DNA from: DASYXW01 sp035934405
Lineage (GTDB): Bacteria; Acidobacteriota; Terriglobia; UBA7540
Assembly: GCA_035934405.1 (NCBI GenBank)
Contig: DASYXW010000046.1
Span: forward strand, 1 to 27,211
Reading direction: 5' to 3'
Length of the DNA: 27,211 bases
In this document: positions 1-6,203 of the stretch, piece after piece
Position numbering within the stretch: position 1 is the first letter of the stretch
Layout of the letters: each line of letters opens with the position of its first letter
Notes under the pieces: generated by a model
The model's database searches: none
What the model saw: the letters and a program-made list of their open reading frames with translations, nothing else
Told to the model about the DNA's origin: nothing
Program-made: the position numbers and the translations under genes

Positions 1-118
1 CCAGCGAGCTGCCGAGAAAGAGTCCGGTGCCGATGGCGCCGCCGAGGGCGATCATGGCGAGCTGGCGGGAGGTGAGTTCGCGGGAGAGGCCGTGCTCTCG
101 ATCTACGACTGGCGAGGG
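1..118 (-). CDS. Amino-acid permease (APC superfamily), N-terminal fragment
   Basis: The minus-strand reading frame from 118 down to the window edge encodes 39 residues ending in MIALGGAIGTGLFLGSSL, preceded by LSRELTSRQL. This is the characteristic start of the first transmembrane helix of GABA/lysine/aromatic amino-acid permeases of the APC superfamily, which import amino acids by cation symport. The rest lies outside the window. No ATG or normal ribosome site is visible: the frame stays open upstream through the TTTTGGATT repeat (117-152) and the hairpin repeat (186-212), where a GTG at 187 is the nearest in-frame candidate start. The true N-terminus is therefore unresolved and may have been altered by the repeats. 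Family assignment rests on one motif. Confidence 0.6.
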
Positions 119-152
119 ATTTTGGATTTTAGATTTTGGATTTTGGATTGGA
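117..152. repeat. AT-rich simple repeat of the TTTTGGATT type
   Basis: Four imperfect copies of the word GGATTTTGGATT/GGATTTTAGATT stand out as AT-rich within GC-rich DNA. The repeat lies between the nucleotidyltransferase and the permease and supplies the stop codon of the former (129-131). Confidence 0.7.
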
Positions 153-827
153 GCGACCCCCGCACCCGTCCCGACAAGCCCGGACACCCTCTCCCCCAAA
201 GGGGGCGAGGGTCGTATGCGTTCGGTGCTTCCCGATGTATTCCACCAGGCGGCGCTGGTATGACGCCTCGGTGTCGAAGTCCTGCCAAATGGCGGGCGTC
301 CACACACCAACAAACTTCACCCGTCGCGGGTGGTGGTAAACTACTTCTCTTGCGGTTTGCGCCCGCGCCAATTCGCCGCGCATTTCGGGCGCGAAGATGA
401 CCGGATGCCCGGAGCGGCCCCGGAAACGCGGGGCGACGATCGTGTGGCGAGGGAGTCTGCTTTCGAATCCCTCGGCCAGCCGGCGGACGACGGCGGGAAA
501 GAGCAGCGGGTAATCCACCGGGTAAAGCATGAAGGCTGCGTCCGGAGGCAGGCGGCGAAGCGCGGCGAGCAGGGAACTGAGCTGTCCGGAACCGTTCGAG
601 CGGTGGATCAAGATTTCGCAATCGTTGAGCGCATCGGCCACGGAGCGATCCGATCGGGCATCGGCGCGGCGGCCGAGCACGACGATGGGGGCGGCGAGCG
701 TCCGGCAGTTATCGATGGCAATCTGCAAGGCAGTCCTGTTGCCAAACAGCGCAAAAGGTCTCAGGAATCCGCCAGGCGCCGGAGCGTCCGCTGCCAGGAT
801 GATCGGGACAATCGTTGCGCGCATCAT
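129..827 (-). CDS. MobA/MocA-like nucleotidyltransferase (molybdenum cofactor type), degenerate
   Basis: The protein has a GT-A nucleotidyltransferase layout. An N-terminal IILAAD segment stands where the family has LAAG-x-S-x-R-M-G. A central LYPVDYPLL segment matches the metal-binding PVDxP motif, and GRSGHPVIF matches the conserved GHP motif of MocA/MobA-like enzymes, which attach CMP or GMP to molybdopterin. The nucleotide-binding signature is poor: the usual G, R-M-G and lysine are replaced (LAADAPAPGGFLRPF). ATG 827 is preferred over the TTG at 836; an AAGG lies about 9 nt upstream of it. The C-terminus after about RRLVEYIGKH (near 218) is encoded by repeat DNA, adding roughly 28 unusual residues. 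It sits divergent to the toxin-antitoxin pair and close to the molybdenum hydroxylase operon, which fits a cofactor-maturation role. Whether it is catalytically active is doubtful. Confidence 0.65.
   Translation of the reverse strand: MMRATIVPIILAADAPAPGGFLRPFALFGNRTALQIAIDNCRTLAAPIVVLGRRADARSDRSVADALNDCEILIHRSNGSGQLSSLLAALRRLPPDAAFMLYPVDYPLLFPAVVRRLAEGFESRLPRHTIVAPRFRGRSGHPVIFAPEMRGELARAQTAREVVYHHPRRVKFVGVWTPAIWQDFDTEASYQRRLVEYIGKHRTHTTLAPFGGEGVRACRDGCGGRSNPKSKI
186..212. repeat. REP-like hairpin
   Basis: ACCCTCTCCCCC and GGGGGCGAGGGT form a 12-bp stem with one mismatch and an AAA loop. No T-tract follows on either strand, so it looks like a dispersed palindromic repeat rather than an intrinsic terminator. 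It is read through by the upstream minus-strand gene. Confidence 0.55.
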
Positions 828-867
828 AGCCGTCAACCTTTTTGAACCCTCTAAACTATAAGGGCAA

Positions 868-913
868 TGTCAAGCCAAGTGTCATTGTGGAGCTTGACAT
901 TTTCTGTCGAGCT
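868..913. promoter_or_regulatory. Operator-like half-sites upstream of the toxin-antitoxin pair
   Basis: TGTCAAGC (868-875), AGCTTGACA (891-899) and TGTCGAGCT (905-913) are versions of one half-site. The last two form an inverted repeat (8 of 9 positions) around a 5-nt spacer that lies between the -35 and -10 boxes. This is the arrangement expected for autorepression by the AbrB/MazE-type antitoxin; the binding is inferred. Confidence 0.45.
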
Positions 914-921
914 GATAATCT
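894..921 (+). promoter_or_regulatory. Sigma70-type promoter for the toxin-antitoxin pair
   Basis: A perfect TTGACA (894-899) is followed after 16 nt by TAATCT (916-921) inside TGATAATCT. The start codon at 928 lies only 6 nt past the -10 box, so the transcript would be nearly leaderless, consistent with the lack of a visible ribosome site. Confidence 0.5.
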
Positions 922-927
922 GACCAC

Positions 928-1221
928 ATGTCCATCAGAACTATACGCAGTGCTCGCGAACAGATCGGCCTGAGCCGCATCGGGCAACGCCGCCAAGTCG
1001 TAATCCCCAAGCGGATCTTCGATTCTCTCGGCCTCGCGGAAGGCGACTTCATGGAGATTAGCGTCGCCCGCCGGGGAGTCGTGATGAAGCCGAAAAGGCT
1101 CGTTGATGCCTCGGACGTCCTGACTTCTGAAGAAGCCTCAATTGTGCGGAAAGGCGAGGCGCAAATCCGGCGTGGACAGTCGAAAGCCTGGGGGGCCGTG
1201 AAACGTGGACTGGGCGGTTGA
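928..1221 (+). CDS. AbrB/MazE/SpoVT-family antitoxin
   Basis: This 97-residue protein carries a swapped-hairpin AbrB DNA-binding domain at about residues 20-55, seen as QRRQVVIPKRIFDSLGL followed by GDFMEISV. The C-terminal 40 residues are charged and would form the toxin-neutralising tail. It overlaps the next gene by 17 nt, typical of toxin-antitoxin pairs, and the repeated half-sites in front of it fit autoregulation. Its predicted role is to bind the toxin and repress the shared promoter. The family call is firm; pairing with the downstream RelE/ParE-type toxin is inferred from overlap. Confidence 0.8.
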   Translation: MSIRTIRSAREQIGLSRIGQRRQVVIPKRIFDSLGLAEGDFMEISVARRGVVMKPKRLVDASDVLTSEEASIVRKGEAQIRRGQSKAWGAVKRGLGG

Positions 1222-1471
1222 ACTCTCCCGGGGTGCCGAGAAGGACTTGAAGCGGTTGCCGCGCGACATCCGTGAGCGGCTCATCCGTGCTGTTGACGAA
1301 CTACAGGAAGACCCGTTTCGCGGCGACGTAAGACCGTTAAAGGGCCCGGAATGGAAGGGCAGGTATCGCAAGCGGGTAGGCTCGTACCGGATCATTTTCA
1401 CGCCGAACCATCAAGCCAAAGCACTTTTCATCTCTGCAGTTCTTATTCGTTCGGAAAAGACCTACCGATAG
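1205..1471 (+). CDS. RelE/ParE-superfamily toxin
   Basis: This 88-residue protein begins at GTG 1205 inside the end of the antitoxin gene. It has the RelE/ParE plan: an N-terminal strand (WAVELSRGAEKDLKRLP), two helices (IRERLIRAVDELQEDP), then LKGPEWKGRYRKRVGSYRIIF, which matches the conserved G-x-x-R-x-R-x-G-x-Y-R-I-I-Y core. Family members either cleave ribosome-bound mRNA (RelE) or inhibit gyrase (ParE); the sequence alone does not decide which. The basic residues in the RYRKRVGSYR strand would be the active surface in a RelE-like enzyme. Confidence 0.8.
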   Translation: MDWAVELSRGAEKDLKRLPRDIRERLIRAVDELQEDPFRGDVRPLKGPEWKGRYRKRVGSYRIIFTPNHQAKALFISAVLIRSEKTYR

Positions 1472-1506
1472 CTCCCAGTTTTGTGTGAGCCTGTCAGATT
1501 CGACGC

Positions 1507-1534
1507 TTGAAAAATTCGGTTGCTCTGATAAGCT
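1507..1534 (+). promoter_or_regulatory. Putative promoter of the molybdenum hydroxylase operon
   Basis: TTGAAA (1507-1512) is followed after 16 nt by TAAGCT (1529-1534) in the context TGATAAGCT. Spacing and -10 context match the toxin-antitoxin promoter upstream (TTGACA, 13 nt, TGATAATCT). The -10 is a weak match to the consensus. Confidence 0.35.
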
Positions 1535-1540
1535 AAGCGG

Positions 1541-1600
1541 CCCGCAGTTGTAAGGGCTCACCGACCTGGGCAGTTCGAAAGGGTGAGCCGCGGGAGAGGG
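1541..1600 (+). promoter_or_regulatory. Structured leader overlapping the ribosome site of the hydroxylase operon
   Basis: An outer stem CCCGC (1541-1545) with GCGGG (1590-1594) encloses a one-sided 9-nt bulge (AGTTGTAAG). A perfect inner stem follows, GGCTCACC (1555-1562) with GGTGAGCC (1582-1589), with a 19-nt apical loop. The 3' side of the outer stem overlaps GGGAGAGGG, the ribosome site for the ATG at 1603, so folding would sequester translation initiation. Position in front of a molybdopterin enzyme suggests a regulatory RNA. It does not obviously match the known Moco motif as I remember it. Confidence 0.45.
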
Positions 1601-1602
1601 AT

Positions 1603-2499
1603 ATGTATCCGGCTGCGTTCCGTTACCACCGAGCGAGTTCGCTCGAAGAGGCCGTCACCATGCTTTCGGAGCTGGGCGAAGAGGCCCGGTTGCTGGCGGG
1701 TGGCCAAAGCCTGATCCCGCTGATGAAGCTGCGGCTGGCGCGGCCGAGCGATCTGGTGGATTTGAGCTTCGCGCCCGGCCTTTCCTACATCCGGAAGGAA
1801 GGGCGGCAGATTTGTTTCGGTGCCATGACGCGGCACGCGGAGATTGAAACGTCGGACGCGGCAAGCCACCTGCCGATTCTGCACGACTGCGCGGCGGGGA
1901 TTGCCGACGTCCAGGTGAGAAATCGGGGAACGATTGGCGGGTCGCTGGCGGAGGCCGACCCGAGCGGTGACTGGGGTCCGGTGCTGCTGACGCATCCCGC
2001 GGAGGTTCGCTGCGTCGGTCCGAACGGCACGCGCACCATCCCGCTTAACGAATTCTTTCGAGACGCTTATACCTCGGCGCTCGCTCCCGGCGAGCTAATT
2101 CGTGAGATCGCCGTCCACATGCTGCCGCATCCGACCGGAGGGGCATATCTCGCCGTCAAGCGCTGCGCCCAGGTGTACGCCACGGCGAGCGTCGCAGTGC
2201 GCCTGACGCTCGGAGACAAGGACACCTGCCGGGAAGCCGGTATCGCGCTCGGCTGCGTTGGGCTGACGCCGATCAAAGCCGTGGCGGCGGAAAAGGCGCT
2301 GGCCGGACAGAAGCTGACGAAGAAAACCATCGAAGCAGCGGAGGAGGCGGCGATGGCGGCGGCCGATCCGCAGCCCGACATGCGCGGGTCGGCAGAGTAC
2401 AAGCGCGCGGTGATCGGCGCGCTCGTCAAGCGCGCCATCGAGATCGCAAGGCGCCGCGCCGGCGGGGAGCGCGTGGAGGTGAGCCACTACTATGCCTGA
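1603..2499 (+). CDS. Molybdenum hydroxylase, FAD-binding medium subunit (CoxM/XdhB type)
   Basis: At 298 residues it has the usual length for the medium subunit of xanthine dehydrogenase / CO dehydrogenase-type enzymes. It binds FAD and passes electrons from the iron-sulfur subunit to an acceptor. The FAD-binding AGGQSLIPLMKLR segment (about 32-44) and RNRGTIGGSLAEADPSGDW (about 107-125) are both present and intact. The C-terminal domain ends in the typical RAIEIARRRA helix. The ATG has a GGGAGAGGG ribosome site and follows a structured leader. Its stop overlaps the next gene by 8 nt, so translation of the two is probably coupled. Substrate specificity is not set by this subunit. Confidence 0.92.
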   Translation: MYPAAFRYHRASSLEEAVTMLSELGEEARLLAGGQSLIPLMKLRLARPSDLVDLSFAPGLSYIRKEGRQICFGAMTRHAEIETSDAASHLPILHDCAAGIADVQVRNRGTIGGSLAEADPSGDWGPVLLTHPAEVRCVGPNGTRTIPLNEFFRDAYTSALAPGELIREIAVHMLPHPTGGAYLAVKRCAQVYATASVAVRLTLGDKDTCREAGIALGCVGLTPIKAVAAEKALAGQKLTKKTIEAAEEAAMAAADPQPDMRGSAEYKRAVIGALVKRAIEIARRRAGGERVEVSHYYA

Positions 2500-2989
2500 A
2501 GCGGCGCAGCAACTGGCGATTCAAGTAACCGTCAACGGCAAGGTTTACGCGCGCGAGGTGGAATCCCGATTGCTTCTAGTTGATTTTATCCGCGAAAAAC
2601 TCGGCCTGACCGGAACGCACGTGGGCTGCGACACCACATACTGCGGCGCCTGCACGGTGCTCTTGAACGGCGCCAGCGTGAAATCGTGCACCGTGCTGGC
2701 CGTGCAGGCCGACGGTGGCGAATTGATGACCGTCGAGGGACTAGCCCAGGATGGTAGCCTCCATCCGATTCAGAAGGCGTTCGCGGAGAACTGCGGACTC
2801 CAGTGCGGTTACTGCACGCCGGGCCTGCTGATGTCCGTCTGCCAGTTGCTTGCGAGGAATCCGTGCCCGACGGCGAAAGAGATTCGCAAGGGAATCGCCG
2901 GGAATTGCTGCCGGTGCACCGGGTACCAGGGTATTTTCAGGGCGGTGGAATCGGCGGCGAAAGAAATGGCGAAGCAAGCAGGACGCTGA
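2492..2989 (+). CDS. Molybdenum hydroxylase, 2Fe-2S small subunit (CoxS/XdhC type)
   Basis: This 165-residue protein carries two [2Fe-2S] clusters. The N-terminal plant-ferredoxin-type cluster uses C46, C51, C54 and C66 (GCDTTYCGACTV, then KSC). The C-terminal four-helix cluster uses C105, C108, C140 and C142 (QCGYCTPG and NCCRCTGYQ). Q104, next to the first of these, is the glutamine that contacts the molybdopterin cofactor in relatives. It relays electrons from the Mo site of the large subunit to FAD. Start ATG 2492 overlaps the medium-subunit gene. All cluster ligands are intact, so the enzyme is expected to be functional. Confidence 0.95.
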   Translation: MPEAAQQLAIQVTVNGKVYAREVESRLLLVDFIREKLGLTGTHVGCDTTYCGACTVLLNGASVKSCTVLAVQADGGELMTVEGLAQDGSLHPIQKAFAENCGLQCGYCTPGLLMSVCQLLARNPCPTAKEIRKGIAGNCCRCTGYQGIFRAVESAAKEMAKQAGR

Positions 2990-3001
2990 GAGAGGGCTAG
3001 C

Positions 3002-3100
3002 TGTCATGCTGAGCGAAGCGAAGCATCCCGGTATTTTCTTTTCTGCTTGCAAGACAATACAGGGATTCTTCACTTCGCTGCGCTTCGCTCAGAATGACAT
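3002..3100. repeat. Inverted-repeat element with TGTCATTCTGAGCG arms
   Basis: The left arm (3002-3029) begins TGTCATGCTGAGCGAAGC. The right arm (3062-3099) is its reverse complement with a short insertion, ending GCTCAGAATGACA. About 32 nt of unrelated sequence separates them. The element splits the hydroxylase operon between the small subunit and the CoxG-like gene. Related copies lie at 12196-12306 and 13329-13394. Confidence 0.75.
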
Positions 3101-3134
3101 GTGGGTAGGGTTGCGCACTTAAGGAGAATGGTTA

Positions 3135-3578
3135 GTGGCGATCGCGTTCGGCGGGGAATTCGAAGTACGGCGCGCGATCGACGACGTCTATGGCTTTCTC
3201 GCCGATCCCAACCGCTTCGGTCCGATTCTTCCGGATTTCCAGGGCCTCACTCTCATTAACGAACGAAACTTCGCGGTGAAGGTGAAAGTAGGCATCTCCC
3301 ATATTCGAGGAACGGCGGACGTGAAGCTAACGCTGGCGGAAGCGGAACGCCCGCGCCGCCTGGTTTATCAGGGCAAGGGGAGCCTGGCAGGGGGCTCCGT
3401 GAACTTCACCGCCGGCTTCGATCTCGCGGAGAATGCGGGCGGTACCCGGGTCGCGTGGAAGGGCGAGGCACAGGTGTTTGGCATCCTGACCTCGGTGGCA
3501 GGCGGGCTGCTGAAACCGCTGGCGCAGAAGAACGCTCAGAAGGCGATTGATGGATTGCAGGCGGCGTTGAGCCAGTAG
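3135..3578 (+). CDS. CoxG-like SRPBCC-fold protein
   Basis: This 147-residue protein starts at GTG 3135, with AAGGAG 8 nt upstream. The sequence FEVRRAIDDVYGFLADPNRFGPILPDF is the standard opening of the CoxG / START-like (SRPBCC) family, and the long C-terminal helix LLKPLAQKNAQKAIDGLQAAL is also typical. In carboxydotrophs CoxG helps recruit CO dehydrogenase to the membrane, so here it probably anchors or matures the neighbouring hydroxylase. It lies between the small and large subunit genes instead of after them. Function is by family only; the fold itself is also used for small-ligand binding. Confidence 0.85.
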   Translation: MAIAFGGEFEVRRAIDDVYGFLADPNRFGPILPDFQGLTLINERNFAVKVKVGISHIRGTADVKLTLAEAERPRRLVYQGKGSLAGGSVNFTAGFDLAENAGGTRVAWKGEAQVFGILTSVAGGLLKPLAQKNAQKAIDGLQAALSQ

Positions 3579-3620
3579 TTAATGGCTAGTGGTTAGTGGC
3601 CAGTTCTCAGTTGTCAGTCA
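3579..3620. repeat. CAGTTGTCAG-word repeat
   Basis: TTAATGGCTAGTGGTTAGTGG is followed directly by CAGTTCTCAGTTGTCAGTC. The stretch starts right after the coxG-like stop codon and ends 19 nt before the preferred start of the large subunit. Related copies lie at 11355-11380, 12161-12188 and 12347-12372. Confidence 0.65.
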
Positions 3621-3639
3621 GGCGACAGTGACGAAGAAG

Positions 3640-6174
3640 ATGGCGGGTAAGAATCGAAACCGAAAAGCCTCGAAGGCGAAGCTGCGCGCTAACGGCGCGG
3701 GCGACCGTTGGGTTGGCCAGTCGATCGGCCGCAAGGAGGAAGCGCGGCTGCTGCGCGGCCAGGGCAAGTTCGTGGACGATTACAAGATGCAGGGGATGCT
3801 GCACGTGGCGTTCGTGCGGTCTCCCTACGGGCACGCTCGAATCGAGAGCATCGACACGACAGAAGCGAAAGCCGCGCCCGGCGTGGTTCTGGTGATGACC
3901 GGCGCGGAGGTTGCCGCGCAAGTCAAACCTTTCATCGAAATCGGCCCGGAGCCTGGCGGCAAGATCGTGGACTATCCGATGGCGGTGGGCAAAACGCGCT
4001 TCCAGGGCGAACCGGTGGCGGCGGTGGTGGCGGACTCGGTAATGGCGGCGGAGGACGCCGCCGAGCGGTGCCGAGTGGATTACGAGATGCTCGATGCCGT
4101 GGTGGACGCGGAGCAGGCGCTCGAGAACAAGACGATCCTGCACGAGTCGGCGGGCACGAACGTGGTGTGGCACGGCGAGTTCGAATATGGCGACGTGGAT
4201 GGGGCGTTCAAGAAGGCGACGCACATTGTGCACATCGACCGCCTCCACTTCCATCGGTTTTCAAGCACGCCGCTCGAAAACAACGTGGTGATCGCGCAAT
4301 GGGACTTGGCGGACAACCGGATTGATTTCTGGACCAACAATTCTTTTCCAGCCTTCGCGATCCAGTTCCTGTCGCCGGCGCTCGGGGTGGGCATCGACCA
4401 GATTCGGGTCCAGACGCACGACATCGGCGGTAGCTTCGGAATCAAAATCACGAATTATCCTTACATGGCGGTGTGCGCGCTCGCGTCGCGGGCCTGCGGG
4501 GGGCGTCCGGTGAAGTGGGTGGAGACGCGCACGGAGCACATGCTGGCGAGCGCGCACGGCAACGAGCGAACGTTTCTGGGGACGCGCGTGGCTCTCGATA
4601 AGAGCGGCGTCATCACCGCCATCGAGTCACGCCATCTCGACGATTGCGGCGCTTTCCCGCGCTACGAGCCGCTCGGCTGCATCATCTGGGCGCAGGTGCT
4701 GCCAGGGGCATATCGCTTCAAGAACGCGCGCTTCGACTTCACCCAGGCTTGCACGAACAAGTGTCCGGTGGGGCCGAATCGCGGCTACTCGCGGATGCAG
4801 CACCTTTGGTTCATCGAGCGGGTGATGGACCTTTGCGGCCACGAGCTCGGCATTCCGGCCGACGAGATGCGGTTGCGGAATTACATCAGGACGTCCGAGA
4901 TGCCTTACACCACGCCCAACGGCTGCGTTTACGATTCGGGCGACTACGCCAAGATGCAGAAGGTGGCGAAGGAATTGATCGGCTGGGGCGCGTGGCGGGA
5001 GAAAATCTCTGAGGCGCGCAAGCAAGGGCGGATTATCGGCATCGGCATCGGCACCACGCTTGATTCCGGCACGAACAATTTCGGCCAAGCGCAGATTATC
5101 AACGCCGGCGCGCCTTATTCCGGGCAGTCGGAAGGCGCGAACGTCAAGCTCGACATTTACGGCGAGATCGTGGTGAGCATCGGCTCGGTGCCGCAGGGGC
5201 AGGGCCACGAGACGACGGCGGCGCAGGTGGTGGCGGACGCGCTGAACGTCCACCCTGATCTGGTGAAGGTGCGCGTGGGGTTCGACACCGATCGCAACGT
5301 GCATACGGGCCACTCGGGGACTTACGCCAGCCAATTTGCCGTCACCGGACTCTCCGCGGTGCACGGCGCGGCGGAGAAACTGAAAGAGGAAATGAAGCGC
5401 CTGGCGGCCTTCGCTCTCAAGGCCAAGGAGAAGGATCTGGAATTCGGCGTGGGCGGCCAGGGTCCGGAGATACGCGACCGGAAGAGCAAGAGGTCGATCA
5501 ATTATTGGGCTCTGTCAAACCTGGTCAACGTCAACAACGCCGGACTGCCGCGCGACCTCGATGTGACGCTGAACTGCCGTTACATCTATCGCGCGCCTTT
5601 CACCGTTCCCGATATCAAGCGGAAGTACGGCAATCTGACCTTAACTTATGCCGCCCAGCTCCACATCGCGGTCATCGAGGTGGACCGCGACACCTACCAA
5701 CCCAAGATTCTCGATTACGTTTGCGTGGACGACTGCGGGCGAGTGATCAATCCGGCGATTGTGAAAGGCCAGGTGTTCGGGGCGACGGCGCACGGCATCG
5801 GCGCGGCTTTGCATGAAAGCTGTGTTTACGATGAGAGCGGTAACATGCTCACCAGCACGTTCAGCGATTACATTCCCATTACGGCGCTGAACATGCCGGA
5901 CCTGCGCTACGGCCACGTGGAAAGTCCGTCGCCGTTTTCGTATAACGGTGCCAAAGGCATGGGCGAGGGCGGGGCGGCACCGGTGCACACGATCTGCGCG
6001 GCGCTGCAGGATGCTTTGTATGCGAGCGGCATCATCATCGCGGACTCGCACAATACGCCGGACAGTATCTTTCGGGCGCTCAAAGACGCCGGGCCGCGGC
6101 GGCAGAGTTCAGGACTTCGGGTTGAGACCCGGGGAGGGAAGCCCGCGAACAGAACTCCTGCCCGGACAGTTTGA
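3640..6174 (+). CDS. Molybdenum hydroxylase, molybdopterin-binding large subunit (xanthine dehydrogenase / CO dehydrogenase family)
   Basis: This is the catalytic subunit that hydroxylates a carbon centre using water at a Mo-molybdopterin site. From ATG 3640 it has 844 residues, normal for the family. Visible motifs are the RKEEARLLRGQGKFVDD opening, GGSFG (263-267), QGQGHET (519-525), and GMGEGG with the catalytic glutamate E776. The active-site loop that reads AYXCSFR in form I CO dehydrogenase and AYRGAGR in form II reads GPNRGYSR here (378-385). It is therefore not a classical CO dehydrogenase and the substrate is unknown. Upstream in-frame codons from 3589 translate repeat DNA and are unlikely to be used. 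A 30-residue basic tail follows the last helix. The adjacent cofactor genes support a working enzyme. Confidence 0.9.
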   Translation: MAGKNRNRKASKAKLRANGAGDRWVGQSIGRKEEARLLRGQGKFVDDYKMQGMLHVAFVRSPYGHARIESIDTTEAKAAPGVVLVMTGAEVAAQVKPFIEIGPEPGGKIVDYPMAVGKTRFQGEPVAAVVADSVMAAEDAAERCRVDYEMLDAVVDAEQALENKTILHESAGTNVVWHGEFEYGDVDGAFKKATHIVHIDRLHFHRFSSTPLENNVVIAQWDLADNRIDFWTNNSFPAFAIQFLSPALGVGIDQIRVQTHDIGGSFGIKITNYPYMAVCALASRACGGRPVKWVETRTEHMLASAHGNERTFLGTRVALDKSGVITAIESRHLDDCGAFPRYEPLGCIIWAQVLPGAYRFKNARFDFTQACTNKCPVGPNRGYSRMQHLWFIERVMDLCGHELGIPADEMRLRNYIRTSEMPYTTPNGCVYDSGDYAKMQKVAKELIGWGAWREKISEARKQGRIIGIGIGTTLDSGTNNFGQAQIINAGAPYSGQSEGANVKLDIYGEIVVSIGSVPQGQGHETTAAQVVADALNVHPDLVKVRVGFDTDRNVHTGHSGTYASQFAVTGLSAVHGAAEKLKEEMKRLAAFALKAKEKDLEFGVGGQGPEIRDRKSKRSINYWALSNLVNVNNAGLPRDLDVTLNCRYIYRAPFTVPDIKRKYGNLTLTYAAQLHIAVIEVDRDTYQPKILDYVCVDDCGRVINPAIVKGQVFGATAHGIGAALHESCVYDESGNMLTSTFSDYIPITALNMPDLRYGHVESPSPFSYNGAKGMGEGGAAPVHTICAALQDALYASGIIIADSHNTPDSIFRALKDAGPRRQSSGLRVETRGGKPANRTPARTV

Positions 6175-6203
6175 CGTGGCGCTCCCGCCGAGTGCTCTAT
6201 TTC

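Noticed and set aside
2741..3122. Small open frames on both strands between the 2Fe-2S gene and the CoxG-like gene
   Set aside because: They translate the inverted repeat (typical of the peptide LSEAKHPGI... on one side and SLRFAQNDM on the other) and have no ribosome site or family motif.
3607..4254. 215-codon minus-strand frame inside the Mo large subunit
   Set aside because: His/Arg-rich shadow of the sense gene with no family signature.
3640..6174. Aerobic CO dehydrogenase as the function of the hydroxylase
   Set aside because: Gene order and a CoxG-like protein suggest it, but the active-site loop is not AYXCSFR or AYRGAGR, and no coxD/E/F genes are present.
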